Shown piece after piece: positions 1-6,751 of a stretch of 10,550 bases of DNA; the stretch's first letter is position 1; each line of letters opens with the position of its first letter. The notes below the pieces were generated by a model that was not told the origin of the DNA, ran no database searches, and saw nothing but the letters and a program-made list of their open reading frames with translations. Origin of the DNA: Bifidobacteriaceae bacterium (lineage in GTDB: Bacteria; Actinomycetota; Actinomycetes; Actinomycetales; Bifidobacteriaceae); NCBI GenBank assembly GCA_030530905.1, contig JAUMUB010000029.1:1-10550 (forward strand). The letters are read 5' to 3'. The translations under genes were made by a program, and so were the position numbers.

Positions 1-63
1 ATAGTTAAGAATATTAATATTTAAGAATATTTTTAAAACTAATACAATTTTAATTAATACAAA

Positions 64-101
64 TAAGGAAGCAGTACACTTAACCGCATACTGCTTCCTT
101 A
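64..101 (-). terminator. Rho-independent-like terminator of ilvA
   Basis: A perfect 13-bp inverted repeat (64-76 with 89-101; arm TAAGGAAGCAGTA) encloses a 12-nt loop. It begins 22 bases past the ilvA stop codon. In the minus-strand transcript the stem is followed by a U-rich but interrupted tail (TTTGTATTAATT), whereas the plus-strand side has no U run. This points to termination of leftward transcription from ilvA. The remaining 63 bases to the window edge are AT-rich and show nothing else. Confidence 0.75.
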
Positions 102-123
102 CTATTATGATTATGCAAAAAAT

Positions 124-1389
124 TTAGTAAATCCGCTTAGGATCAAAACCTTCTGCTCTTAATCCTGAAAGAATCTGCTCAATATGCTCAGGGCCATTGG
201 TTTCAACTGTCACGCCAAGCAATACCGCGTTCGTGTAATGCGCTGAGGCTTTGAACTGGTCATGATTAAGCTCAATAACGTTAGCTCGTAAGTTAGCAAG
301 TAACGTTGCAACTTTCACAAGCTGACCAGGAGTGTCTGGCAACTCAACCTCAAAGTTCATAATACGACCGCGAGCAATCATACCCTTTTGAATTACTGCA
401 CCCATAGTAACGGTATCGATATTACCGCCGGATAAAATCGCTACAACAGTATGATCACCTTGTGCAGCGGCAAACTTACGGGATCTCAAATTTAAATGCT
501 CTACTGCAGCTAATGAAACCGCGCCTGCAGCTTCAACAACTAGCTTATGCTTTTCAAGCATAAGTAGAATCATCTCATTAATATCACGTTCGCTAACTGA
601 TACCACGTCGTCCAAAAATTCGTGTAATAAAGCAAAGGTTAAATCACCAGGATGCTTCACTGCCACACCCTCAGCAGAAGTGGAAACGCTATCTGCAGGA
701 GTAACTCGACCAGCTACAAACGAATTTTTAAAAGCTGGAGAGCCCTCAGGGATAGCACCTATAACTCGAACCTCAGGACGGAACATTTTTACTGCGAGCG
801 CCACACCTGCACCTAAACCGCCACCACCAAGTGGTACGACAATATCTGTTACGTCAGGAACATCTTGCAGAATCTCTAATCCAACCGTGCCTTGACCGCA
901 GATTACTTCATAATCGTCAAATGGTGGAATATACACCATTCCTTTTTCTTCAGAAAGTTTCAAAGCGTAGGCTGCTGCTTCGTCAAAAACCTCACCATGT
1001 AATACAACATTTGCACCATATGCTTTTGTGGCATCCACTTTTAGAGGTGGTGTAATCTGTGGCATTACAATTGTTGCTTGTATTCCGCGCTCACGTGCAG
1101 CAAACGCTACGCCTTGAGCATGATTACCTGCTGATGCTGTGATAATTCCGTTGGGTAGTGCATCTTGTGGCAGGGATGAAATTTTGTTATAAGCACCACG
1201 AATCTTGAACGAGCCTGTTACTTGCAAGTTTTCAGGCTTTAATAGTAGTTTGTGACCAGTTAAATCTGAGAGTACGTCTGACTCGATAATAGTTGTGTGA
1301 CGTACTGTATCTTTTAAACGTTCTTCCGCTAACTTTAATTCTTTTGCGTGATCGCGCTGTAATTCACGTAGTACTTTTTTCTGATCCAT
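124..1389 (-). CDS. ilvA: Threonine ammonia-lyase (threonine dehydratase) with C-terminal ACT domain
   Basis: A cytoplasmic PLP enzyme that deaminates L-threonine to 2-oxobutanoate and ammonia, the entry step to isoleucine synthesis or a catabolic route. The 421-residue protein shows the PLP-lysine motif GSFKIRGAYNKI with Lys62, the SAGNHAQG substrate loop (86-93), the glycine-rich phosphate-binding loop GGGGLGAG (188-195) and SGGN (320-323). A single ACT-like regulatory domain covers about 344-419. This is the short type with one ACT domain, not the ~510-residue E. coli IlvA with two; family members of this type are about 400 residues. ATG 1389 is the only plausible start: there is no Shine-Dalgarno sequence, but TATAAT lies 6 nt upstream, which suggests a leaderless mRNA. 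It is a separate transcription unit from the sugar genes. The family call is firm; whether its role is biosynthetic or catabolic cannot be decided here. Confidence 0.95.
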   Translation of the reverse strand: MDQKKVLRELQRDHAKELKLAEERLKDTVRHTTIIESDVLSDLTGHKLLLKPENLQVTGSFKIRGAYNKISSLPQDALPNGIITASAGNHAQGVAFAARERGIQATIVMPQITPPLKVDATKAYGANVVLHGEVFDEAAAYALKLSEEKGMVYIPPFDDYEVICGQGTVGLEILQDVPDVTDIVVPLGGGGLGAGVALAVKMFRPEVRVIGAIPEGSPAFKNSFVAGRVTPADSVSTSAEGVAVKHPGDLTFALLHEFLDDVVSVSERDINEMILLMLEKHKLVVEAAGAVSLAAVEHLNLRSRKFAAAQGDHTVVAILSGGNIDTVTMGAVIQKGMIARGRIMNFEVELPDTPGQLVKVATLLANLRANVIELNHDQFKASAHYTNAVLLGVTVETNGPEHIEQILSGLRAEGFDPKRIY

Positions 1390-1395
1390 AGTGGC

Positions 1396-1401
1396 ATTAT
1401 A
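1396..1401 (-). promoter_or_regulatory. -10 box of ilvA, implying a leaderless transcript
   Basis: A perfect TATAAT on the minus strand ends 6 bases before the ATG at 1389, so a transcript starting about 7 nt downstream would begin at the A of ATG. No convincing -35 hexamer is visible (AGGCAT at 17-bp spacing) and no extended -10 TGn. There is no purine-rich ribosome-binding site before the ATG. Leaderless mRNAs are common in Actinobacteria, which fits. Confidence 0.55.
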
Positions 1402-1473
1402 AGAAAACCGCGTAACATATGCCTTGTCCTGTTCACGGTAAGAGATGATTTTACAAATTTTTTATTTTATATA

Positions 1474-1511
1474 TAAAAGATCGCACTGGCTTACACCAAT
1501 GCGACCTTTTA
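1474..1511 (-). terminator. Terminator of the alpha-glucosidase gene
   Basis: A long inverted repeat pairs 1474-1489 with 1496-1511 around a 6-nt loop. In the minus-strand RNA all 16 positions pair, with two G-U wobbles (1480/1505 and 1486/1499). In plus-strand RNA those positions become A-C mismatches. The downstream arm ends in a UUUU-containing tract. It sits about 65 bases past the 1577 stop and serves the leftward glucosidase transcript. It also insulates ilvA, whose -10 box lies about 70 bases further on. Confidence 0.8.
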
Positions 1512-1576
1512 TGAATGTGCAATTTTATGACACATTATTATTTATTTAATTATTACGTATTATTACGGATTGTTAT

Positions 1577-3421
1577 TCAGCTAATATCAGCAATAATTCC
1601 TTCCCAAGCAGATAATGTTCCATTTTGCAAAGAGTTAACTGCATGGTTTGCATCATACGTTGCACATTTAATTTCTTGCTCTGAGTTATTCTTAGCTTTA
1701 AATTCGCGAAGTAATGCAGAGCTTTCTTCTGGAATATCAACCTGTTGACCTGAAATGTTAATCAGTACAAGCCAAGTTTTATCGCCTAGGGTTCGTGTGA
1801 AAGCGTACACATGCTCATCGCTTTCATCAAGAAGCTTCCAATCACCACCCGTGACAACTGGTTCAGTGTGACGTAATGCTATTAACTTCTTATAAAAAGC
1901 GTATACAGAATTCTCATCATTCATTTGAGCTTGGGCGTTAATACGCACATGATTTGGGTTTACGCTAATCCAAGGCTCGTAATCTGCTTTAGCTTTGCTT
2001 TCTTCCATAAAACCAGCAATTTTGGTGTCATCCCATTGCATTGGAGTACGTGAATTATCGCGAGATTTTTCACTTAAAGAACGCATCATGGACTCAGGGG
2101 TCTGAATACCAGCTTCCACACGCTGATGGAACATGTTAATGGATTCCAAATCACGATACTGTTCTAACTTGGTAAACCCTGCGTTTGTCATTCCTAACTC
2201 TTCGCCTTGATAAATATAAGGCGTACCGCGGTGCATGTGCAATAACATACCTAATGCTTTTGCGGAGAGCGTGCGTAATTCTTCAGTAGAATCATCACCC
2301 CAGCGAGATGCCATGCGTGGCTGATCGTGATTGTTGAAGAATAAGCTTGCCCAACCCTCGTTGCGCACTGCATTCTGCTGTTTGCTAAGAGCATGTTTCA
2401 AATCTGGCAAATACATGTCTTTGAGATTCCACTTATCCCCATGCTCGCAATCAATATCCATATGCTCAAACAGGAACAGCATGTCAAGTTCCTTATTAGC
2501 AGGATTGGTAATGTGATGATTGCGTTCTGGAGTGATACCAGGAGCCTCTCCTACTGTGATATAAGCGTCACGGCCTTCGAAAACTTCTCGGCGCATTTCT
2601 TGCAAGAACTCGTCAACACGAGGACCATCAGAGCAGAATGGGAATGGTGAGGAGAATCCGTCAGCGCCTGCTGGCAGATCTTCTAACTCAGATCCAACTT
2701 CTCCAGGTAGTTTGCCGTTGCGATCGTAAGGTTTAGAAATCTGAGTGATCACATCCATGCGGAAGCCGTCAATACCGCGATCTAACCACCAGTTCATCAT
2801 GTCGTATACAGCATGACGAAGCTGTGGATTTTCCCAATTCAAATCAGGCTGCTTCTTTGAATACTGATGTAAGAAGTATTCTCCACGCTTCTCATCAAAC
2901 TGCCAAGCACTACCACCGAAGTAGGAGCCCCAACGATTAGGCTCAGCACCTGGCTCTCCTGGAGTGCAACCAGGCTTAGCAGGACGCCAAATATACCAGT
3001 CAGCATGTTCATCATTATTTTCTCGGCTTGCTTTGAACCATGCGTGCTCATCAGACGTATGATTTACCACCAAGTCCATAATCACCTTAATACCGTGCTG
3101 GTGAGCTTTCTCTAACAGCTCGTCCATGTCGGCAAGAGAACCAAATAATGGGTCAATATCCTGATAGTCAGAAATATCATAGCCATTATCGTCTTGAGGA
3201 GATTTGAAAACTGGGCTTAACCAGATAACGTCCACGCCAAGATCTGCCAAGTAGTCTAAACGCTTGGTGATACCAGCAAGATCTCCAAGACCATCATTAT
3301 TAGTGTCTTGGAAGCTACGTGGATAAATTTGGTATACTACTGCATTTGCCCACCATGGATTAGGTATGGCACCATTGGTGCAAATATTGTTATCTAACAA
3401 TATTCTTTGTGATTGGGTCAT
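1577..3421 (-). CDS. GH13 oligo-1,6-glucosidase (alpha-glucosidase)
   Basis: An intracellular glycoside hydrolase expected to release glucose from the non-reducing end of alpha-1,6-glucosides such as isomaltose, panose and isomalto-oligosaccharides. The 614-residue protein has no signal peptide. It carries the GH13 conserved regions: DLVVNH (116-121), GFRMDVI with nucleophile Asp223, VGEAPG with acid/base Glu292, and NNHDQPR with transition-state stabiliser Asp366, followed by a C-terminal beta domain. The residue after the nucleophile is Val224. In the oligo-1,6-glucosidase/isomaltase group Val marks alpha-1,6 preference, whereas Thr marks alpha-1,4. This supports subfamily GH13_31, as in bifidobacterial AglA/AglB. 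There is no isomaltulose-synthase loop that I recognise. ATG 3421 has a good ribosome-binding site (AAGGGA, 8-nt spacer). It lies downstream of the transporter operon but behind a terminator hairpin, so it may also have its own promoter. Some sucrose hydrolysis is possible. Confidence 0.92.
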   Translation of the reverse strand: MTQSQRILLDNNICTNGAIPNPWWANAVVYQIYPRSFQDTNNDGLGDLAGITKRLDYLADLGVDVIWLSPVFKSPQDDNGYDISDYQDIDPLFGSLADMDELLEKAHQHGIKVIMDLVVNHTSDEHAWFKASRENNDEHADWYIWRPAKPGCTPGEPGAEPNRWGSYFGGSAWQFDEKRGEYFLHQYSKKQPDLNWENPQLRHAVYDMMNWWLDRGIDGFRMDVITQISKPYDRNGKLPGEVGSELEDLPAGADGFSSPFPFCSDGPRVDEFLQEMRREVFEGRDAYITVGEAPGITPERNHHITNPANKELDMLFLFEHMDIDCEHGDKWNLKDMYLPDLKHALSKQQNAVRNEGWASLFFNNHDQPRMASRWGDDSTEELRTLSAKALGMLLHMHRGTPYIYQGEELGMTNAGFTKLEQYRDLESINMFHQRVEAGIQTPESMMRSLSEKSRDNSRTPMQWDDTKIAGFMEESKAKADYEPWISVNPNHVRINAQAQMNDENSVYAFYKKLIALRHTEPVVTGGDWKLLDESDEHVYAFTRTLGDKTWLVLINISGQQVDIPEESSALLREFKAKNNSEQEIKCATYDANHAVNSLQNGTLSAWEGIIADIS

Positions 3422-3444
3422 AGTAAGTTTCCCTTAAATTCAGG

Positions 3445-3473
3445 CGTAAATATTTTCGTTTACACAATGTCAA
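3445..3473 (-). promoter_or_regulatory. Possible promoter of the alpha-glucosidase gene
   Basis: The minus strand has a perfect -35 TTGACA at 3468-3473, but the 17-bp-spaced -10 (TTTACG, 3445-3450) is poor. A start here would give a leader of roughly 15-20 nt, still containing the AAGGGA ribosome-binding site. The weak -10 and the overlapping inverted repeat suggest a promoter that needs an activator or is tightly repressed. The alternative is that this is not a promoter and the gene depends on read-through from the permease operon. Confidence 0.4.
3446..3463. promoter_or_regulatory. Candidate operator upstream of the alpha-glucosidase gene
   Basis: An imperfect dyad GTAAATATTTTCGTTTAC (5-bp arms GTAAA/TTTAC, 8-bp centre) overlaps the -10 side of the putative promoter. 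Read on the minus strand, its core contains ACGAAAATA, the same 9-mer found at the start-site region of the divergent binding-protein promoter (6601-6609). Binding by the ROK protein is inference only. Confidence 0.35.
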
Positions 3474-3504
3474 CTAATACAATACACGCTTTTTTACATA
3501 CAAA

Positions 3505-3534
3505 GTTGGTGACACACTAACGTATGCCACCAAC
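3505..3534 (-). terminator. Hairpin terminator or attenuator after the permease genes
   Basis: The arms GTTGGTG (3505-3511) and CACCAAC (3528-3534) pair perfectly. On the minus strand the stem extends inward by six more pairs (two G-U wobbles) to a GUUA tetraloop, giving a 13-bp stem. The tail is a short, interrupted U tract (CTTTGTATGT), so termination may be partial. It starts 20 bases past the second permease stop and separates the transporter genes from the glucosidase gene. Confidence 0.65.
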
Positions 3535-3553
3535 CCTATTTTTTATATTCGAA

Positions 3554-4402
3554 TTACTTTAATGCGCCGCGCATGACACCGCTAATAATCCACTTTTGTG
3601 CAATTACATACACGATAAGGATTGGAGCCATTGCCATTAAGTAGCTGGAGAATGCCATTGGGTAATTCGTAGCAAACTGAGAGCTGAACACGTATTGCGC
3701 CAATGGGATTGTCTGATTAGATTGGTCAGTCAAAATAATCAATGGAAGTAAGAAATCATTCCAAGCCCATAATGCGGTTAAGATTGCGATAGTAGCGTTA
3801 ATAGGGCTCATCAATGGGAAAATAATCCTCCAGAAAATTCGCCATGTTGACGCACCGTCAATACGAGCTGATTCCTCTAATGACACTGGAATTGAACGGA
3901 TAAAGCCAGTAGCAATAAATAAATTCGTGCCAAGACCAAGAATCATGTATAGAATAATCAAACCGAACTGATTATCTAAGTGCAAGAAACCCATTTGCTT
4001 TGCCATAGGCAACATCACAACAGGAAATGGCACGAACATTGCTGCAATGAAGAAGTAGTACAAGAACTTGAAGAACTTCTTATCCATATTTCTTGCAATA
4101 GCATATGCCACAAAAGTATTGGTGAGCAACGTTAACACTACTGCTGCAACAGTGATAATTGCAGAGTTCAAGGCCGCTAATGGATAATTAACTTTAGCAG
4201 ATGCGTCAGCAAAGTTTTGCCATCGCCATGAGCTTGGCAAGCTAAAAGTTCCAGCCTCTGCAGGAGTTTTTAAAGCAGTGACAATTGTGAAATACAGTGG
4301 AATCAAAACTGTTAGAGATAGCACTGCGATTGCTGCGGTTAACCACCAATTAATTGTGTGATCTTTACGAAACTTAGTTACATTAGCATTCATGATTATC
4401 AC
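3554..4402 (-). CDS. CUT1 sugar ABC transporter permease (MalG type)
   Basis: Inner-membrane subunit of the binding-protein-dependent sugar importer. The ~282-residue protein has about six hydrophobic segments (roughly 19-42, 78-104, 112-135, 146-168, 199-222, 250-275). It carries the cytoplasmic EAA loop EESARIDG (176-183) followed by WRIFWRIIFP, the site that docks on the ATPase. The end, MRGALK, is typical of MalG-type permeases. The GTG at 4402 overlaps the preceding gene's TGA (GTGA), with AAGGA about 6 nt upstream, which suits translational coupling. An ATG three codons in (4393) has AAGG about 10 nt upstream and is an equally credible start. It would form a heterodimer with the upstream MalF-type permease. 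Substrate is inferred from the neighbours, not from this protein. Confidence 0.93.
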   Translation of the reverse strand: MIIMNANVTKFRKDHTINWWLTAAIAVLSLTVLIPLYFTIVTALKTPAEAGTFSLPSSWRWQNFADASAKVNYPLAALNSAIITVAAVVLTLLTNTFVAYAIARNMDKKFFKFLYYFFIAAMFVPFPVVMLPMAKQMGFLHLDNQFGLIILYMILGLGTNLFIATGFIRSIPVSLEESARIDGASTWRIFWRIIFPLMSPINATIAILTALWAWNDFLLPLIILTDQSNQTIPLAQYVFSSQFATNYPMAFSSYLMAMAPILIVYVIAQKWIISGVMRGALK

Positions 4403-5280
4403 ACCTTTTCCTTAGAGCCAAAGAACTTCAATTGAATAAACGCGATTACAGCTAGCATGATGAAGAACAGAACGGCGTTAGCGGTCTGATACGCATACTC
4501 GCCACCTGTTAAACCACCTTTCCAAATAAGGAAAGTGACTGACTCAGTTTTAGAGTTTGGACCGCCGTCTGTTAAAGCAACGATCTGATCGAAAGTACTT
4601 AACGCATTCTTCATCGTTAACACTAAGTTGATAGTAAAGAAAGGTCCAATTAGAGGGAAAGTAATCTTCCAGAAATTCTGCCATGCGTTAACACCATCAA
4701 GAGATGCAGCCTCATAAATTTCACTATCAATCGTTTGCAAACCAGCTAAGTAGATTAATACTGTGTAAGCAACACCCTGCCAAACAGCTAAGAACACGAT
4801 TGGAATCCACGAATACTGTTCGCTAGTAAGCATTGACTCTGAGAGCCAAGCAATGTTCAGTGCTTTACCAATTTCAGGTAGAGGCTGCATGAAAATGTAC
4901 TTGAATACGTAGCCAATAACCAGCACTGATAAAGTGTATGGGATAAAGAATATTGCTCTGAAGCCATTCTTAAATGCAATTTTTCCATTCAATGCTACTG
5001 CTAAAAACATTGAGATTGCATTAATTAATACTGTAATAATAATTGCAATAAAAATGGTAAAAATGTAAGCGTTGCCAACTCGAGCATCTTGGAATAATGC
5101 GATGTAGTTTTTAAAACCAATCCACTTAAAATCGCCGTATCCTTGTGAGTTAGTAAAGGAATATGCAACACCTTGAATAAATGGCACATACAGGAAGATA
5201 GCGAAAAGTACAGCTGCCGGCACTGCCATCCAATAGTATGCACGATCTATTTTGCGATTAGAACTAATCTTTTTACTCAT
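4399..5280 (-). CDS. CUT1 sugar ABC transporter permease (MalF type)
   Basis: First permease subunit of the sugar importer, 293 residues from the chosen start. It shows about six membrane segments (roughly 15-37, 71-97, 108-130, 158-180, 210-229, 264-287). The EAA motif EAASLDG begins near residue 190 and is followed by WQNFWKITFP, the ATPase-docking loop. TDGGP near 237-241 is a common MalF-family signature. I chose ATG 5280 over the GTG at 5283 because AAGGGG lies 5 nt before the ATG and would crowd the GTG. The gene starts 9 nt after the binding-protein stop and overlaps the next permease by 4 nt, so the three are one operon. No nucleotide-binding subunit is encoded nearby. Confidence 0.94.
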   Translation of the reverse strand: MSKKISSNRKIDRAYYWMAVPAAVLFAIFLYVPFIQGVAYSFTNSQGYGDFKWIGFKNYIALFQDARVGNAYIFTIFIAIIITVLINAISMFLAVALNGKIAFKNGFRAIFFIPYTLSVLVIGYVFKYIFMQPLPEIGKALNIAWLSESMLTSEQYSWIPIVFLAVWQGVAYTVLIYLAGLQTIDSEIYEAASLDGVNAWQNFWKITFPLIGPFFTINLVLTMKNALSTFDQIVALTDGGPNSKTESVTFLIWKGGLTGGEYAYQTANAVLFFIMLAVIAFIQLKFFGSKEKV

Positions 5281-5289
5281 CACTCCCCC

Positions 5290-6561
5290 TTAGAACGTTC
5301 TCGCCTGAACTTTATCCCACTCTGTTTGCATAGAGTCAATAAATTGTTGAACATTTCCTGTGTTAACAGCAGTTTGCAAATAACCACCAATATTGATTGA
5401 GGATGGAATATAGTGATCACAGAAATCAACTAAACGATTCTTCTCAAAGAATGGCTTAACAATGGTTAATGCTTCTCCACCAAAATAGGTATCCTTCAAA
5501 GGAGTAATTGCATATTGTGCATCAGCATATGCGTTAAGCTGCTTCTCGCTCATAAGGAATTCAATAAACTTCATGGCTTCTTTTGGATGCTTTGTGTTTG
5601 CGCCCATAGTAAGCATTACATCGTCACCAGAAGTGAGCATTTGTTCGCTCTTATTATTTGTTGCAGGCATTTGCGCAAATCCAAGATTAATCTTCTTATT
5701 AACCATGGTGATCTGTGGAATAGCATATGTTCCTAAAGGAATAATTGCTGCTTTGCCCATTGCAAAGTTTTGCGTACCTCGCTGATAAGTAACACCTTTA
5801 TCGCCTGTGCTGTATGAATATAATTCAATTTCTTTCTTTACAACATCAGACCAGATGTCCTTGAACTTTGTTTCACCAGTTTTTAACTTGGTGTATTCGC
5901 TTTCTGGAACCAATGTTCCTGCTAAAGACGCTAGTGGAGCCTGTGTAGTCCAAGCATCAGCCAAGGTTGCTTGAACTGGATTAATACCTGCATCCTTGAA
6001 CTTCTGCAATAATGCAATGAACTCATCCCAAGTCTGTGGCGGATTTTCTGGATCAGCACCAACTTGCTTGAATAAATCTTTGTTATAAATGTATCCAGAA
6101 GCATTACCTGCAAATGGTAAACCGTATAAACGCTTCTTAGAAACATCAGTTGTTTGCACAAGATTGCGAGCGGTATTAACCATACCCTTATTAAGCTTGT
6201 TCACGATTGGATCATTTGTGAAGTCATGGAACATGCCCGCTGCAGCAAACATGCCGAAGCTGATGTCGCCGTTAAATGTGATAACGTCTGGAACACGATT
6301 CTTCACAAAGCGTGTGCGCAAATCTGTTTGTGCATTTGCTGAATTGTTTACGTTAATTTTAATACCAGGGTTTTGTTGTTCAAACTCTTGAGCCATTTGC
6401 TTAAACTGGTCGGCTGCTTCAGATTTGAACTGGAAAAAATCAAGCACAACGACTGAGCTATTAGCAGAACATCCTGCTGCACCGACAGCCATTGCAATCG
6501 CGCATAAAACTGTAGCAGTTTGCTTTATCAAGCGAAATGCTTGTTTACGCATACTTTTCAT
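5290..6561 (-). CDS. Solute-binding lipoprotein of an alpha-1,6-oligosaccharide ABC transporter
   Basis: Extracellular lipid-anchored receptor that captures oligosaccharide and hands it to the two permeases. From ATG 6561 it is 423 residues: a basic N-terminus, a hydrophobic core (about 15-28) and a lipobox-like AAGC with the acylated Cys at 31. The mature part is a family 1 extracellular solute-binding protein. Blocks such as [74 protein letters not shown] and [16 protein letters not shown] closely resemble, from memory, the B. animalis G16BP protein that binds raffinose and isomalto-oligosaccharides. A longer in-frame start at 6639 is rejected because the promoter (6611-6639) lies inside that extension. 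Two Shine-Dalgarno sequences occur, AAGGAG 9 nt before ATG 6561 and GAGGGAG 9 nt before ATG 6552, so a 420-residue form is possible. It is first in the operon with both permeases. Alpha-1,6 specificity is inferred from resemblance and neighbours. Confidence 0.92.
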   Translation of the reverse strand: MKSMRKQAFRLIKQTATVLCAIAMAVGAAGCSANSSVVVLDFFQFKSEAADQFKQMAQEFEQQNPGIKINVNNSANAQTDLRTRFVKNRVPDVITFNGDISFGMFAAAGMFHDFTNDPIVNKLNKGMVNTARNLVQTTDVSKKRLYGLPFAGNASGYIYNKDLFKQVGADPENPPQTWDEFIALLQKFKDAGINPVQATLADAWTTQAPLASLAGTLVPESEYTKLKTGETKFKDIWSDVVKKEIELYSYSTGDKGVTYQRGTQNFAMGKAAIIPLGTYAIPQITMVNKKINLGFAQMPATNNKSEQMLTSGDDVMLTMGANTKHPKEAMKFIEFLMSEKQLNAYADAQYAITPLKDTYFGGEALTIVKPFFEKNRLVDFCDHYIPSSINIGGYLQTAVNTGNVQQFIDSMQTEWDKVQARTF

Positions 6562-6596
6562 CTCCCTCGACTCCTTACTAGCATCTTTGCATTGTC

Positions 6597-6613
6597 GATT
6601 ACGAAAATAAATC
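6597..6613. promoter_or_regulatory. Candidate operator at the binding-protein transcription start
   Basis: GATTACGAAAATAAATC forms a weak dyad (GATT/AATC, 9-bp centre) whose core ACGAAAATA recurs upstream of the glucosidase gene. It overlaps the predicted start site (about 6604) of the leftward promoter, a usual place for a repressor. A second GAAAATAA lies exactly 60 bp away at 6663-6670, paired with a TTATTTC arm at 6646-6652. Loop-forming binding at both is conceivable. AT richness makes chance matches likely, so confidence is low. Confidence 0.3.
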
Positions 6614-6639
6614 ATACTATTGCAGTTTTTTCTTTCCAA
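6611..6639 (-). promoter_or_regulatory. Promoter of the sugar transporter operon
   Basis: On the minus strand: -35 TTGGAA (6634-6639), 17-bp spacer, -10 TATGAT (6611-6616). This predicts a start near 6604 and a leader of about 43 nt before ATG 6561. Its position inside the upstream part of the longer reading frame fixes the binding-protein start downstream. It faces away from the regulator's promoter in the shared 190-bp region. Confidence 0.65.
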
Positions 6640-6682
6640 ATAGGCTTATTTCTTTTGTGGCTGAAAATAAAAAACGGCTTTT

Positions 6683-6711
6683 TTGTTTTTTAAAGCAAGT
6701 AATTCTATAAT
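6683..6711 (+). promoter_or_regulatory. Promoter of the ROK regulator gene
   Basis: -35 TTGTTT (6683-6688), 17-bp spacer and a perfect -10 TATAAT (6706-6711) predict a start near 6718 and a leader of about 34 nt. An A-tract/T-tract block (6669-6691) just upstream and overlapping could act as a bent or UP-like element. The ribosome-binding site AAGGA (6742-6746) is 5 nt before the ATG. Confidence 0.65.
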
Positions 6712-6751
6712 TAATTAAGTAACATATCTACGCTTAATAACAAGGACACAT

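Noticed and set aside
6089..6391. 100-codon plus-strand frame inside the binding-protein gene
   Set aside because: It is antisense to the solute-binding protein, has no domain-like content and no promoter pointing to it.
6562..6639. Longer 449-residue reading of the binding protein starting at 6639
   Set aside because: The predicted promoter (-35 at 6634-6639, -10 at 6611-6616) lies within it. The extra 26 residues are not signal-peptide-like, and the good ribosome-binding sites belong to 6561 and 6552.
6669..6684. AAAAAA-CGGC-TTTTTT hairpin in the divergent promoter region
   Set aside because: The stem is only A-U pairs and sits upstream of both genes next to a -35 box. It is more likely an A/T-tract promoter element than a terminator.
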